From positions 1 to 64,000 of the forward strand of contig NZ_WGLO01000019.1 of NCBI RefSeq assembly GCF_016125515.1: a stretch of DNA of 64,000 nucleotides, in the 5' to 3' direction. The notes under the pieces were generated by a model, which saw nothing but the letters and a program-made list of their open reading frames with translations, was not told the DNA's origin and searched no databases. This document shows positions 19,115-26,345 of this stretch, one piece after another. The first letter of the stretch is position 1. The number at the start of each line of letters is the position of its first letter. The stretch comes from Hyphomonas sp. Its GTDB lineage: Bacteria; Pseudomonadota; Alphaproteobacteria; Caulobacterales; Hyphomonadaceae. The translations under genes and the position numbers were made by a program.

Positions 19115-20236
19115 ATGAAGTGGGTAGTCTGGGTCATCGGCCTTCTGGCCTTCGCCATGGGCACAAGCTGGTGGGCTGCGGGCAGCAGCCTCAAGCCGCT
19201 TGATGACATCGAACGCGCGCGCGCGCCCGGCCAGTTCGTGCAGCTGCCCGGCGCTAAGGTGCACTACCGTTTCTCAGGCCGTGAAGGCGCGCCGCTGATC
19301 GTCATGATCCACGGCTATTCCACACCCGGCTTCATCTTCGAGCAGAACGCTGCCGCCCTGCGCGATGCCGGCTTCCGGGTGTTGCAGTTCGACCATCTCG
19401 GCCGAGGCTGGTCCGACCGGCCGGATTCGAGATACGACACCGATTTCTACGACTGGGAACTCCTCGCGCTGCTCGATGCCCTGTCGATCAAGGAACCGGT
19501 CGGCCTCGTCGGCCTGTCGATGGGCGGACCCATCGTGGCGGAATTCGCCGTGCGCCATCCCGAACGGGTCGCGCGCGTCTTCCTGTTCGTGCCGGCGGGA
19601 TTCGACGTCGCGGGCCTCGATGGCTTCCGGGCCGATCTCGTCCGCACGCCGGTCATCGGCGACTGGATCTGGCGGATGGTGGTGATGAAGAACATCATGG
19701 ATGACCCGCAGTATGACGAGTCCGGCCTTGCGCCGGAGAACCGGCTTCAGGGAGATTTCCGTGAGCAGATGAAATATCGCGGCTATGGCGGCGCGCTCCT
19801 GTCGACCGTCCGCCACTTTCCGCTCTCCGGCCGCGAGGACACGTACCGCGCGCTCGCCGCGACCGGCATTCCCGTGGCCGCCGTGTTCGGCGACAAGGAT
19901 CCTACAGTCCTCATCTCCAGCGCCGACAAGTTCGCCGAAACGATGCCGAAAGCTGACCTGCATGTGCTGGAAGGCGCTGATCACGGCCTGAACTATAAGC
20001 GTCACCAGGATGTGAACCCGATCCTCACTGGTTGGTTCGAGCAGGAAGCGCGCTGGTTCAACGATGAGCTGGAGGCTGTGGATGAAGTGGCGGGCGATAC
20101 GGCCATCGACGACGAATTCGGCTTCGATCAGCCGCCGCTCGAGGTCACGCCTCAACAGTCGCAGAAGATCTATCCACGCGAACCTTCTGTGCGCCCGTGC
20201 CGAACGTCTCGAATAAATACAAGTCGGTGCCAGTAA
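19115..20236 (+). CDS. Alpha/beta hydrolase, membrane-anchored
   Basis: A 373-residue hydrolase. An N-terminal membrane segment (WVVWVIGLLAFAMGTSWWAAG) probably anchors it on the periplasmic side. The fold is shown by IVMIHGYSTPGFIF (oxyanion region), the nucleophile elbow GLSMGGP, the acid in VFGDKDPTV and the histidine in EGADHGLN. The natural end of the domain is near GWFEQEARWF; the last 50 residues are unusual, and the final 30 are encoded antisense to the 3' end of recF. It follows MarR by 31 bases and may share its transcript. Substrate unknown. Confidence 0.85.
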   Translation: MKWVVWVIGLLAFAMGTSWWAAGSSLKPLDDIERARAPGQFVQLPGAKVHYRFSGREGAPLIVMIHGYSTPGFIFEQNAAALRDAGFRVLQFDHLGRGWSDRPDSRYDTDFYDWELLALLDALSIKEPVGLVGLSMGGPIVAEFAVRHPERVARVFLFVPAGFDVAGLDGFRADLVRTPVIGDWIWRMVVMKNIMDDPQYDESGLAPENRLQGDFREQMKYRGYGGALLSTVRHFPLSGREDTYRALAATGIPVAAVFGDKDPTVLISSADKFAETMPKADLHVLEGADHGLNYKRHQDVNPILTGWFEQEARWFNDELEAVDEVAGDTAIDDEFGFDQPPLEVTPQQSQKIYPREPSVRPCRTSRINTSRCQ

Positions 20237-21257
20237 GCCAGGCCTGACCGTTCATCGCCGTCAGTTCAGTGAACAGCGCCGTGCGCCGGTCGGGGTCGAG
20301 ATGCGCCACCGCCTCGTCCAGCAACAGCAGCGGCGCCGGTCCCGTGCCGCTCTCGGACAGCGCACCTGCCGAGGCAAGCACCAGCCCGATCAGCAAGGCC
20401 TTCTGCTGGCCGGTCGAGGCTTCGCCCGCCGGCGCGCCGGATGGCCGGTGGATCACGCCGAGGTCAGACCGGTGCGGCCCGCTCAGCGTCCGCCCCGCTG
20501 CAATGTCGCGCCGCCGCCCGCTGCGATAAGCATCGGTCAGCAGGTCGAAGATCGTGCGGAAATCCTCGCCCTTTAGCGCCGCCGCTTCGGCCTCGCCCTC
20601 CAGTGACAGGTCGGCCTTTGGGAAGTGCCCGTCCGGGCGCGCGTCGATGGCCGCCTGCAGCTCACTCAGCACCAGCGCGCGGTTCACCGCCAGCTCCGCG
20701 CCCGCCTCCGCCAGCCGCGCCTCAATGGCATCGGCCCAGGCCGGATCGACATGCCCGCGCTCCAGCAGCGCGTTGCGCTCCGCCAGCGCCTTCTCGTAGC
20801 GCGAGGCCGCCGTGCCGTGCGAGGGCTGGTGTGCCATCACGATGCGGTCGAAGAACCGCCGACGCTCCGACGCGCCGCCCCGGAACACGCCGTCCATCGC
20901 CGGGGTCAGCCAAAGGATACGCATCCGCTCAGCGAGGTCCCCGGGGCTCGCGGGTGCGCCATCGATCCGCACCGAACGCTTCGCCGTGCCGCCCTGGTCG
21001 AGCGACACGCCGATCTTCTGGTCGTCGTCGAGGGTTCCCGCGATGGTCCAGCCGCCCGGCGCGCCATGCCGGGTCATCTCCGCCAGCGTCGCTGCCCGCA
21101 GACCGCGCCCGGGGCCGAACTGGCTCACCGCTTCCAGAAGGTTGGTCTTTCCCGCCCCGTTCGCGCCATAAAGGCACACCGGCCGTCCATCGAGCTTCAG
21201 GGCGAGGCTCTCATAATTCCGGAAGTCGGTGAGGGTGAGACGGGTAAGAGCGGTCAT
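20145..21257 (-). CDS. recF: DNA replication and repair protein RecF
   Basis: A 370-residue SMC-like ATPase that helps load RecA at single-strand gaps. Walker A is GANGAGKTNLLEA (about 33-45), the signature motif is STGQQKALLIGLVLA (about 285-299), and Walker B is LLLLDEAVAHLD. The N-terminus RLTLTDFRNYESLALKL is typical. Length fits RecF (350-380). It is the last gene of the dnaA-dnaN-ABM-recF series and overlaps the convergent hydrolase gene by 92 bp at its 3' end. Confidence 0.95.
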   Translation of the reverse strand: MTALTRLTLTDFRNYESLALKLDGRPVCLYGANGAGKTNLLEAVSQFGPGRGLRAATLAEMTRHGAPGGWTIAGTLDDDQKIGVSLDQGGTAKRSVRIDGAPASPGDLAERMRILWLTPAMDGVFRGGASERRRFFDRIVMAHQPSHGTAASRYEKALAERNALLERGHVDPAWADAIEARLAEAGAELAVNRALVLSELQAAIDARPDGHFPKADLSLEGEAEAAALKGEDFRTIFDLLTDAYRSGRRRDIAAGRTLSGPHRSDLGVIHRPSGAPAGEASTGQQKALLIGLVLASAGALSESGTGPAPLLLLDEAVAHLDPDRRTALFTELTAMNGQAWLTGTDLYLFETFGTGAQKVRVDRSSATVEA

Positions 21258-21279
21258 CCGGGCCTTCGCCGCGCCTGTA

Positions 21280-21675
21280 TCAGGCGCCTGTCAGACCATG
21301 CCCGCCGACGGGCTGGGTTTCAGCAATGCGCTGCATGCCTGCGATCAGCGGCCGGCCTTCGGCAATCGCCGCCTGCACGGAGGGCAATGCCAAGCTGGCC
21401 CGGTGGCTCTCCGGCGAGTCCCAGGCTTCGGTGATCCACAATGCATCGGGGTCGGCCGGATCGTTGGCCACGACATAGCTCAGGCAGCCCGGCATATCGC
21501 GCAGGCCTGTGAGCAAGATCGCCGACAGCCGGTCGCGCGCGCCGGGCGTTGCCGCGAATTTTCCGATCAGTCCATACATGGCCGTCTCCGGTTCCGGCCT
21601 GGTGGCACATGCCGCCAGGCCTGCAAGCGCTGCCGCGCCGATCAGGACCTCCCGCCGGTGCAGCGTCTGGATCAC
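21280..21675 (-). CDS. Lipoprotein with antibiotic-biosynthesis-monooxygenase (ABM) domain
   Basis: A 131-residue protein with a lipobox-like signal, IGAAALAGLAAC, preceded by HRREVL, which could also act as a Tat-type RR motif. The mature part has the dimeric ferredoxin-like ABM fold: YGLIGKFAATPGARDRLSAIL, GCLSYVVANDPADPDALWITEAWDS and HRASLALPSVQAAI. Members include quinol monooxygenases such as YgiN, often cofactor-free. The start is GTG four bases after the dnaN stop, and recF begins 22 bases after its stop, so it lies inside the dnaN-recF unit. This position is unexpected. Confidence 0.82.
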   Translation of the reverse strand: MIQTLHRREVLIGAAALAGLAACATRPEPETAMYGLIGKFAATPGARDRLSAILLTGLRDMPGCLSYVVANDPADPDALWITEAWDSPESHRASLALPSVQAAIAEGRPLIAGMQRIAETQPVGGHGLTGA

Positions 21676-21679
21676 GCGC

Positions 21680-22801
21680 CTAGACGCGAAGCGGCATCAG
21701 CACGTAGCGCGCAGACTCGTCAGACGGGTCGAGCACCAGGGCAGGGGAGGCCGGATCGTTGAACATGAACTCGGCCTCGTCGGCTTCGATCTGTCCGGCA
21801 ATGTCGAGCAGGTACTTCGCGTTGAAGCCGATCTCCATCGGGTCGGCGCTATACTCGGCTTCGATTTCCTCGTTGCCCGCGCCGGTCTCGGCATGGTTCA
21901 CCGCCAGGGTCAGCCGGCCTTCGCTGAGGCTCAGCTTCACCGAGCGCGAGCGCTCTGCAGAAACGGTCGAGACGCGGTCGACTGCGGCTTCGAAGGCCTT
22001 GTTGTCGACGGTCAGTTTCTTGTCATTGCCCTTCGGGATGACGCGCGCATAGTCGGGGAACGAGCCGTCGATTAGCTTAGAGGTCAGCACGGCGCGGCCG
22101 GCGCGCACAACGATCTTGGTGTCGGACACTTCCACCGCCACATCGTCCTCGCGTCCGTCGATCAGGCGGCGGATCTCGTTGACGGTCTTGCGTGGCACGA
22201 TCACGCCGGTCAGCTTGTCGCTGCCCTTGGGCGCTTTCAGCTCGGCCAACGCCAGGCGGTGGCCATCGGTCGCCACCGAGCGCAGCACCGGCTTGCCGGC
22301 ATCATTCTTGGCCGCATGCAGGTACACGCCGTTCAGGTAATAGCGGGTCTCCTCGGTCGAGATCGCGAAACGGGTCTTGTCGATCAGGCGCGCCAGGTCG
22401 CGGGCGCCGAGGCTGAACTGCACGCTGCCTTCATCGGACGCCATCGTCTGGAAATCGGCCGCCGGCAGGGTCGGCAGTTCGAACTTCGAGCGGCCGGCGG
22501 TCAGCACCAGGCGCTGCGTCTCGGGGTCCAGCTCAATCTGCACTTCCGCGCCCGACGGCAGCTTGCGCACGACGTCGAACAGTGTGCCGGCCGGTGCTGT
22601 CACGGCGCCGTCGCGCGACACCTTCGCCTCGGCCGAGTCGATCGCTTCGATGTCGAGATCGGTCGCCGTCAGGCGTAGCTCGCCCTTCTTTGCTTCCAGC
22701 AGCACGTTGGACAGAATGGGGATTGTCGTCCGGCGTTCGACAATGTTCTGCACGTGGCTCAACGCATCCAGCAGGGCACCGCGTTCGATCGTCAGTTTCA
22801 T
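21680..22801 (-). CDS. dnaN: DNA polymerase III subunit beta (sliding clamp)
   Basis: A 373-residue ring-forming clamp that tethers DNA polymerase III to DNA. It opens with MKLTIERGALLDALSHVQNIVERRTTIPILSNVLL in overlapping parts, the classic DnaN start, and ends with YVLMPLRV, the conserved C-terminus that forms part of the protein-binding cleft. Three repeated clamp domains fill the length, which matches the family. It follows dnaA by 189 bp containing three strong hairpins. Confidence 0.97.
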   Translation of the reverse strand: MKLTIERGALLDALSHVQNIVERRTTIPILSNVLLEAKKGELRLTATDLDIEAIDSAEAKVSRDGAVTAPAGTLFDVVRKLPSGAEVQIELDPETQRLVLTAGRSKFELPTLPAADFQTMASDEGSVQFSLGARDLARLIDKTRFAISTEETRYYLNGVYLHAAKNDAGKPVLRSVATDGHRLALAELKAPKGSDKLTGVIVPRKTVNEIRRLIDGREDDVAVEVSDTKIVVRAGRAVLTSKLIDGSFPDYARVIPKGNDKKLTVDNKAFEAAVDRVSTVSAERSRSVKLSLSEGRLTLAVNHAETGAGNEEIEAEYSADPMEIGFNAKYLLDIAGQIEADEAEFMFNDPASPALVLDPSDESARYVLMPLRV

Positions 22802-22879
22802 CTTCGGGTCCGTCCATCACGGGGAAGCCGCAGCGCCGCTTTCCCAGGTCTTCTAGTTTCTGCTTCCGTCGGGGTCCGG

Positions 22880-22983
22880 TTCCCGGTCATACCGGGAATC
22901 AGCCCGCTCCGGTCCCGGAGCGGGCTGGAGACCCTTAACCAAGTTCTCGAAAAAGCCAAGCGCCTGCGGGCCCGGCCCGCAGG
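22880..22983 (-). other. Three hairpins between dnaA and dnaN
   Basis: Reading from dnaA to dnaN, CCTGCGGGC pairs with GCCCGCAGG (22963-22983, loop of three), the 12-base arms AGCCCGCTCCGG and CCGGAGCGGGCT face each other (22901-22926), and TTCCCGGT pairs with ACCGGGAA (22880-22898). The first is followed at eight bases by five T residues and may be a weak dnaA terminator. The other two lie in the dnaN leader. Confidence 0.6.
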
Positions 22984-22990
22984 TCCAGCG

Positions 22991-24436
22991 TCAGCTTTGA
23001 CCGCTCTCGAGCAGGTCCAGCACGATTGCCTCGACCTTGGCGACGTCCTCGGCAATGCGCACATCGTCCGGCACGGCTTTCTTGATGCGGCGGAACGCGT
23101 AAAGCACGGTTGTGTGGTCGCGCTTGCCGAAGGCCCGGCCGATCTGCGGGAAAGATTTCCGCGTCATCGTGCGGCAGAGGTACATCGCGATCTGGCGCGG
23201 GTAGACATAGGCCTGCATCTTGCTCGGCCCTTCCAGATCGGTCTTGTTGATCGGGAACACTTTGAGCGTAGCCTTCTTGATCACGTCGATCGTCGGCTCG
23301 CGCGTTTCACCCGAATGCCTGCGGATCACGCGGTCCAGCATGTCCATGGTGGGCGTTTCTTCACCGAAATTGGCTTCCGTGAAGAGACTCCACACCGCGC
23401 CGGTCAGTTCGCGGCCGGGGCCACGGATGCCGGAATTCAGTTTCTGAATCATGTCGTCTCCGAGGAGGAAGTCTGGGTGGTTCGCCGCAATATGGCGGGC
23501 GAGGCGGGTCAGGATTTCACGGCGCATGGCCCCGTCGGGCAGGCCGACTTCGACGGCCGTGGCGCCTTTGATCTCTCCGCGCAAACGTTGACCGAAGCCA
23601 ACGGTCTCGCCCGGAGCCGCGTCGCCGACCAGAACCACCTGTCCGCCATTGCCGGTGACCTCGCGGATGTTCTGGTAAAGCTCGTTCTCTGTGCCGGGTT
23701 TTCCGGCGATGCGATGCAGGTCATCGACGATCAGGATCGCGGCGGTGCGCAGGCGGCGCTTCAGGCCGCTGGTGTCGCGCGCCTTCACGCCGTCGAGATA
23801 GGCCGACATGAATTCCTCGGCGGTCAGGTAGACGACCTTGCGCTTGGGATCGCGCACTTCGACCTCGGCCCGCAGCGACATCACGATATGCGTCTTGCCG
23901 GTGCCTTGCGGACCGTAGAGCAACGTGATCGGTGTGCCGGCCGGAAGCCCTGCAGCGATGCGCTTGGCCATCTCGGCGGCGATCTGGTTCGACGGACCCA
24001 CCACAAGGTTGTCAAAGGTCATCGCAGGTCCGCCGGTCGACGGGGCCGGCATCACGTCATCGGCCTCGGCTTCCGCGCCGGCTTCCCACGGGTCGCCGAT
24101 CAGATCGCGCAGCTCCGCCGGAGCCGTCCGCCAACAGATCAATTTGAGCGCACGGCCCTGCGGGTCCATGCCCGCCCAGAGACGCTCGATTTCACGCTTG
24201 TGCCGCGTATTCACGCGGTCCAGTGCGACCGGATCACGCGCAGCAAGCAGGAACTCGCCATCCACTTCTGCCACGAGGCAGAGGTCCGCAATCCAGCGGT
24301 CAAATTCTTCCGGCGGCAACCGCGAAGCCAGAACAGCCTGCACGTCTTCCCAGACCCGCTGCCCGGTGGCCTCGACACCCTCCTGGTTCTCGTTTCCCTG
24401 GTTTACGCGAGAAGCAAACAATCTTTTTCGGTCCAT
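22991..24436 (-). CDS. dnaA: Chromosomal replication initiator DnaA, divergent
   Basis: A 481-residue initiator. Domain I lies at about 24-100, a short linker follows, then AAA+ domain III with Walker A GPQGTGKT (175-182) and Walker B ILIVDD (234-239). DNA-binding domain IV has PRQIAMYL (413-420) and KRDHTT (438-443). Against Escherichia coli DnaA the segment GFGQRLRGEIKG aligns without gaps to GVEDRLKSRFGW, so the arginine finger R285 is Glu288; RELTGAVWS aligns to RELEGALNR, making the sensor II arginine Ser350. The basic loop is Lys406, Gln408 and Tyr412 in place of R399, R401 and R405. The start at 24436 is chosen over an upstream frame lacking homology. Confidence 0.95.
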   Translation of the reverse strand: MDRKRLFASRVNQGNENQEGVEATGQRVWEDVQAVLASRLPPEEFDRWIADLCLVAEVDGEFLLAARDPVALDRVNTRHKREIERLWAGMDPQGRALKLICWRTAPAELRDLIGDPWEAGAEAEADDVMPAPSTGGPAMTFDNLVVGPSNQIAAEMAKRIAAGLPAGTPITLLYGPQGTGKTHIVMSLRAEVEVRDPKRKVVYLTAEEFMSAYLDGVKARDTSGLKRRLRTAAILIVDDLHRIAGKPGTENELYQNIREVTGNGGQVVLVGDAAPGETVGFGQRLRGEIKGATAVEVGLPDGAMRREILTRLARHIAANHPDFLLGDDMIQKLNSGIRGPGRELTGAVWSLFTEANFGEETPTMDMLDRVIRRHSGETREPTIDVIKKATLKVFPINKTDLEGPSKMQAYVYPRQIAMYLCRTMTRKSFPQIGRAFGKRDHTTVLYAFRRIKKAVPDDVRIAEDVAKVEAIVLDLLESGQS

Positions 24437-24887
24437 CAACCCGACCCCGTTTCTAGTTTTGATCGCTCTTTCCAACTCGCACTCGACGTTCCCGGCAGGC
24501 CCCCGCCTGATACGCAAAAAATACTCTTTACCGGGACGAAATCAGCTGGCGAAGCCGAAACTATTCGGCACACAATTCCATTACAAGTCCCTCTTTTTCT
24601 TGAACGCCGCAATTAGCGTGTTGACTTGTGGGTCGTGCCAAAAATGCACATAGAATTCATGTGCTTGTCATGTGAAAAAAACTTTCGAGTGAGCGTCCGA
24701 TCACGTTTGTTCGCAGAAGTTCTGTCAATCGGGGACCTCCATAAATCGCTGTGGAAAAAGCAGATTTATCTACGGCCTTGGCAGCCTGGCAACACACCCG
24801 TATTTGCCCTTATTCGAAAACTCTCAAAGGTAGAAAATCACGCACCTGAGTTTTCAGGCGGCGCCCTTTTTTTTGCACGCAGCACGC
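24437..24887 (-). promoter_or_regulatory. dnaA upstream region, AT-richer, with palindromes and degenerate DnaA boxes
   Basis: This 450-base gap between dnaA and the rpsT terminator is clearly richer in A and T than its surroundings and encodes nothing recognisable. It holds a hyphenated palindrome GCACAT-AGAATTC-ATGTGC (24646-24664), a stem GCCGAA-ACTA-TTCGGC (24554-24569) that would lie in the dnaA leader, and two weak DnaA-box matches in opposite orientation: TGTGGAAAA (24750-24758, one mismatch to the reverse box) and TTATCTACG (24766-24774, two mismatches). It must contain the dnaA promoter; whether it also acts as the origin is open. Confidence 0.6.
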
Positions 24888-24923
24888 AAAAAAACAAAGC
24901 CCGCTGGGCAAACCCGGCGGGCT
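24888..24923 (-). terminator. Intrinsic terminator of rpsT
   Basis: On the minus strand AGCCCGC (24923-24917) pairs with GCGGGCT (24904-24898) with an inner CGGG/CCCA pairing, followed by TTGTTTTTTT. It starts 39 bases after the rpsT stop and separates rpsT from dnaA. Confidence 0.9.
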
Positions 24924-24961
24924 GTTCTGCAAGGCCGCCGGAGCGGCGCTTCAAATGTGGA

Positions 24962-25225
24962 TCAGGCCATCGCCTTCACACGGGCCGAAAGGCGCGAAAC
25001 CTTGCGAGAAGCCGTGTTCTTGTGCGTGACGCCCTTGGTGACGGCGCGCATGATTTCCGGCTGGGCGGCTTTCAGCGCTTCGGCTGCAGCGGCCTTGTCG
25101 CCCGAAGCGATCGCTTCTTCGACCTTGCGGACATAGGTGCGCACGCGCGAGCGGCGGGCTTTGTTGACCTCGGTGCGCGCTTCGATCTTGCGCACCATTT
25201 TCTTGGCTGATTTGGTATTCGCCAT
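24962..25225 (-). CDS. rpsT: 30S ribosomal protein S20
   Basis: An 87-residue basic protein binding the 5' domain of 16S rRNA. The start [20 protein letters not shown] and the motif [16 protein letters not shown] are typical of S20, as is the helical repeat to the end. AGGAG precedes the ATG. A strong terminator follows. Its place directly upstream of dnaA on the same strand is known from other alphaproteobacteria. Confidence 0.97.
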   Translation of the reverse strand: MANTKSAKKMVRKIEARTEVNKARRSRVRTYVRKVEEAIASGDKAAAAEALKAAQPEIMRAVTKGVTHKNTASRKVSRLSARVKAMA

Positions 25226-25363
25226 GGTAAACTCCTGGAGCCCCGGGAAAGACCCCCGTCAGGCCGAAGGCGCGGAGATACATAAAGGCCGAGGGTGCGT
25301 CAACCGCGATCTGCGCGCAAAAGCAGCCCGGTCGCGGCCTTTCTGCCGGGCGTGGCGGGAACC

Positions 25364-26146
25364 CTAGCGATCCTTGAAGTGCGCGGTACGTTTCTCGATG
25401 TAGGCGCTCATGCCTTCTTTTTGGTCATCGGTCGCGAACAGCGAGTGGAACAGGCGCCGCTCGAACCGGATGCCCTGCGACAAGGGCGTCTCGTAGGCCG
25501 CATTGATGGCCTCCTTGGTCATCATCGCGGCGGCCCGCGGCATAAGCGCAATCGTACGCGCCATTTCCCGGGCCTCGTCCATCAGGTCATCGGCCGGCAC
25601 GATCCGGCTGATCAGGCCGCAGCGCTCGGCTTCGGCCACTTCCATCATCCGCCCGGTCAGGCACAGTTCCATCGCCTTGGACTTGCCGATCACACGGGTG
25701 AGACGCTGCGTCGCGCCCGCGCCCGGCATCACGCCGAGGCGGATTTCCGGCTGGCCGAAACGGGCATTGTCGGCCGCCAGGATGATGTCGCACATCATCG
25801 CCAGCTCACAGCCCCCGCCAATGGCATAGCCCGCCACCGCCGCGATCAGCGGCTTGCGGGTGCGCGCGGCGCGTTCCCAGTTCCGGGTGATGAAGTCTTC
25901 ATAATAGGACTGAGGGAAGGTCTTGGCCTGTATCTCCTTGACGTCGGCGCCGCCAGAAAAGGCGCGCTTCGATCCCGTCAGGATGATGCAGTGCACCGCG
26001 TCGTCCGTCTCGAACCGGTCCAGCGCCGCGGTCAGCTCGGTCATCATCTCTTCGCTCAGCGCGTTGAGGCTCTCCGGCCGGTTCATCTGGATCACGGCAT
26101 AGCCGTCTTCGGCGTCAATCTCGGTGATCAGGGTCTTGTAAGACAT
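25364..26146 (-). CDS. Enoyl-CoA hydratase
   Basis: A 260-residue crotonase-fold enzyme that hydrates trans-2-enoyl-CoA in fatty-acid or aromatic acid breakdown. The oxyanion-hole motifs are RAFSGGADVKE (about 63-73) and AVAGYAIGGGCELAMMCDIILA. The catalytic glutamate lies in FGQPEIRLGVMPGAGATQRLTR, which matches short-chain (PaaF/ECHS1-like) hydratases. The ATG at 26146 starts the conserved MSYKTLITEI; a longer frame to 26317 adds 57 residues with no homology. AGAAAG is a modest ribosome-binding site. No other beta-oxidation gene is adjacent. Confidence 0.93.
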   Translation of the reverse strand: MSYKTLITEIDAEDGYAVIQMNRPESLNALSEEMMTELTAALDRFETDDAVHCIILTGSKRAFSGGADVKEIQAKTFPQSYYEDFITRNWERAARTRKPLIAAVAGYAIGGGCELAMMCDIILAADNARFGQPEIRLGVMPGAGATQRLTRVIGKSKAMELCLTGRMMEVAEAERCGLISRIVPADDLMDEAREMARTIALMPRAAAMMTKEAINAAYETPLSQGIRFERRLFHSLFATDDQKEGMSAYIEKRTAHFKDR

Positions 26147-26345
26147 GGGAACTTTCTGGTTTCGGGGTGCGCGGAGGCGCTGCGGGTACGCGGGAGGTTC
26201 ACAGGGGCGAACAGCGGCGATGGTGCAGGTCGGGCCTCGGGAAATGTGGCAATCCTGCGGCGCTATACGCCAACCGTTCCCCCTTGTCACGCCGCCTGCG
26301 GCCGCCGGCCTGTGCAATGCAGCAGGCGCCCTCTATATCCCCTGC

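Noticed and set aside
22754-24616. Plus-strand open frame of 620 codons opposite dnaA
   Set aside because: Composition is that of an antisense shadow and it has no ribosome-binding site or homology.
24437-24961. Confirmed origin of replication upstream of dnaA
   Set aside because: Only two degenerate DnaA boxes are visible and there is no clear unwinding region; in Caulobacterales the origin need not be next to dnaA.
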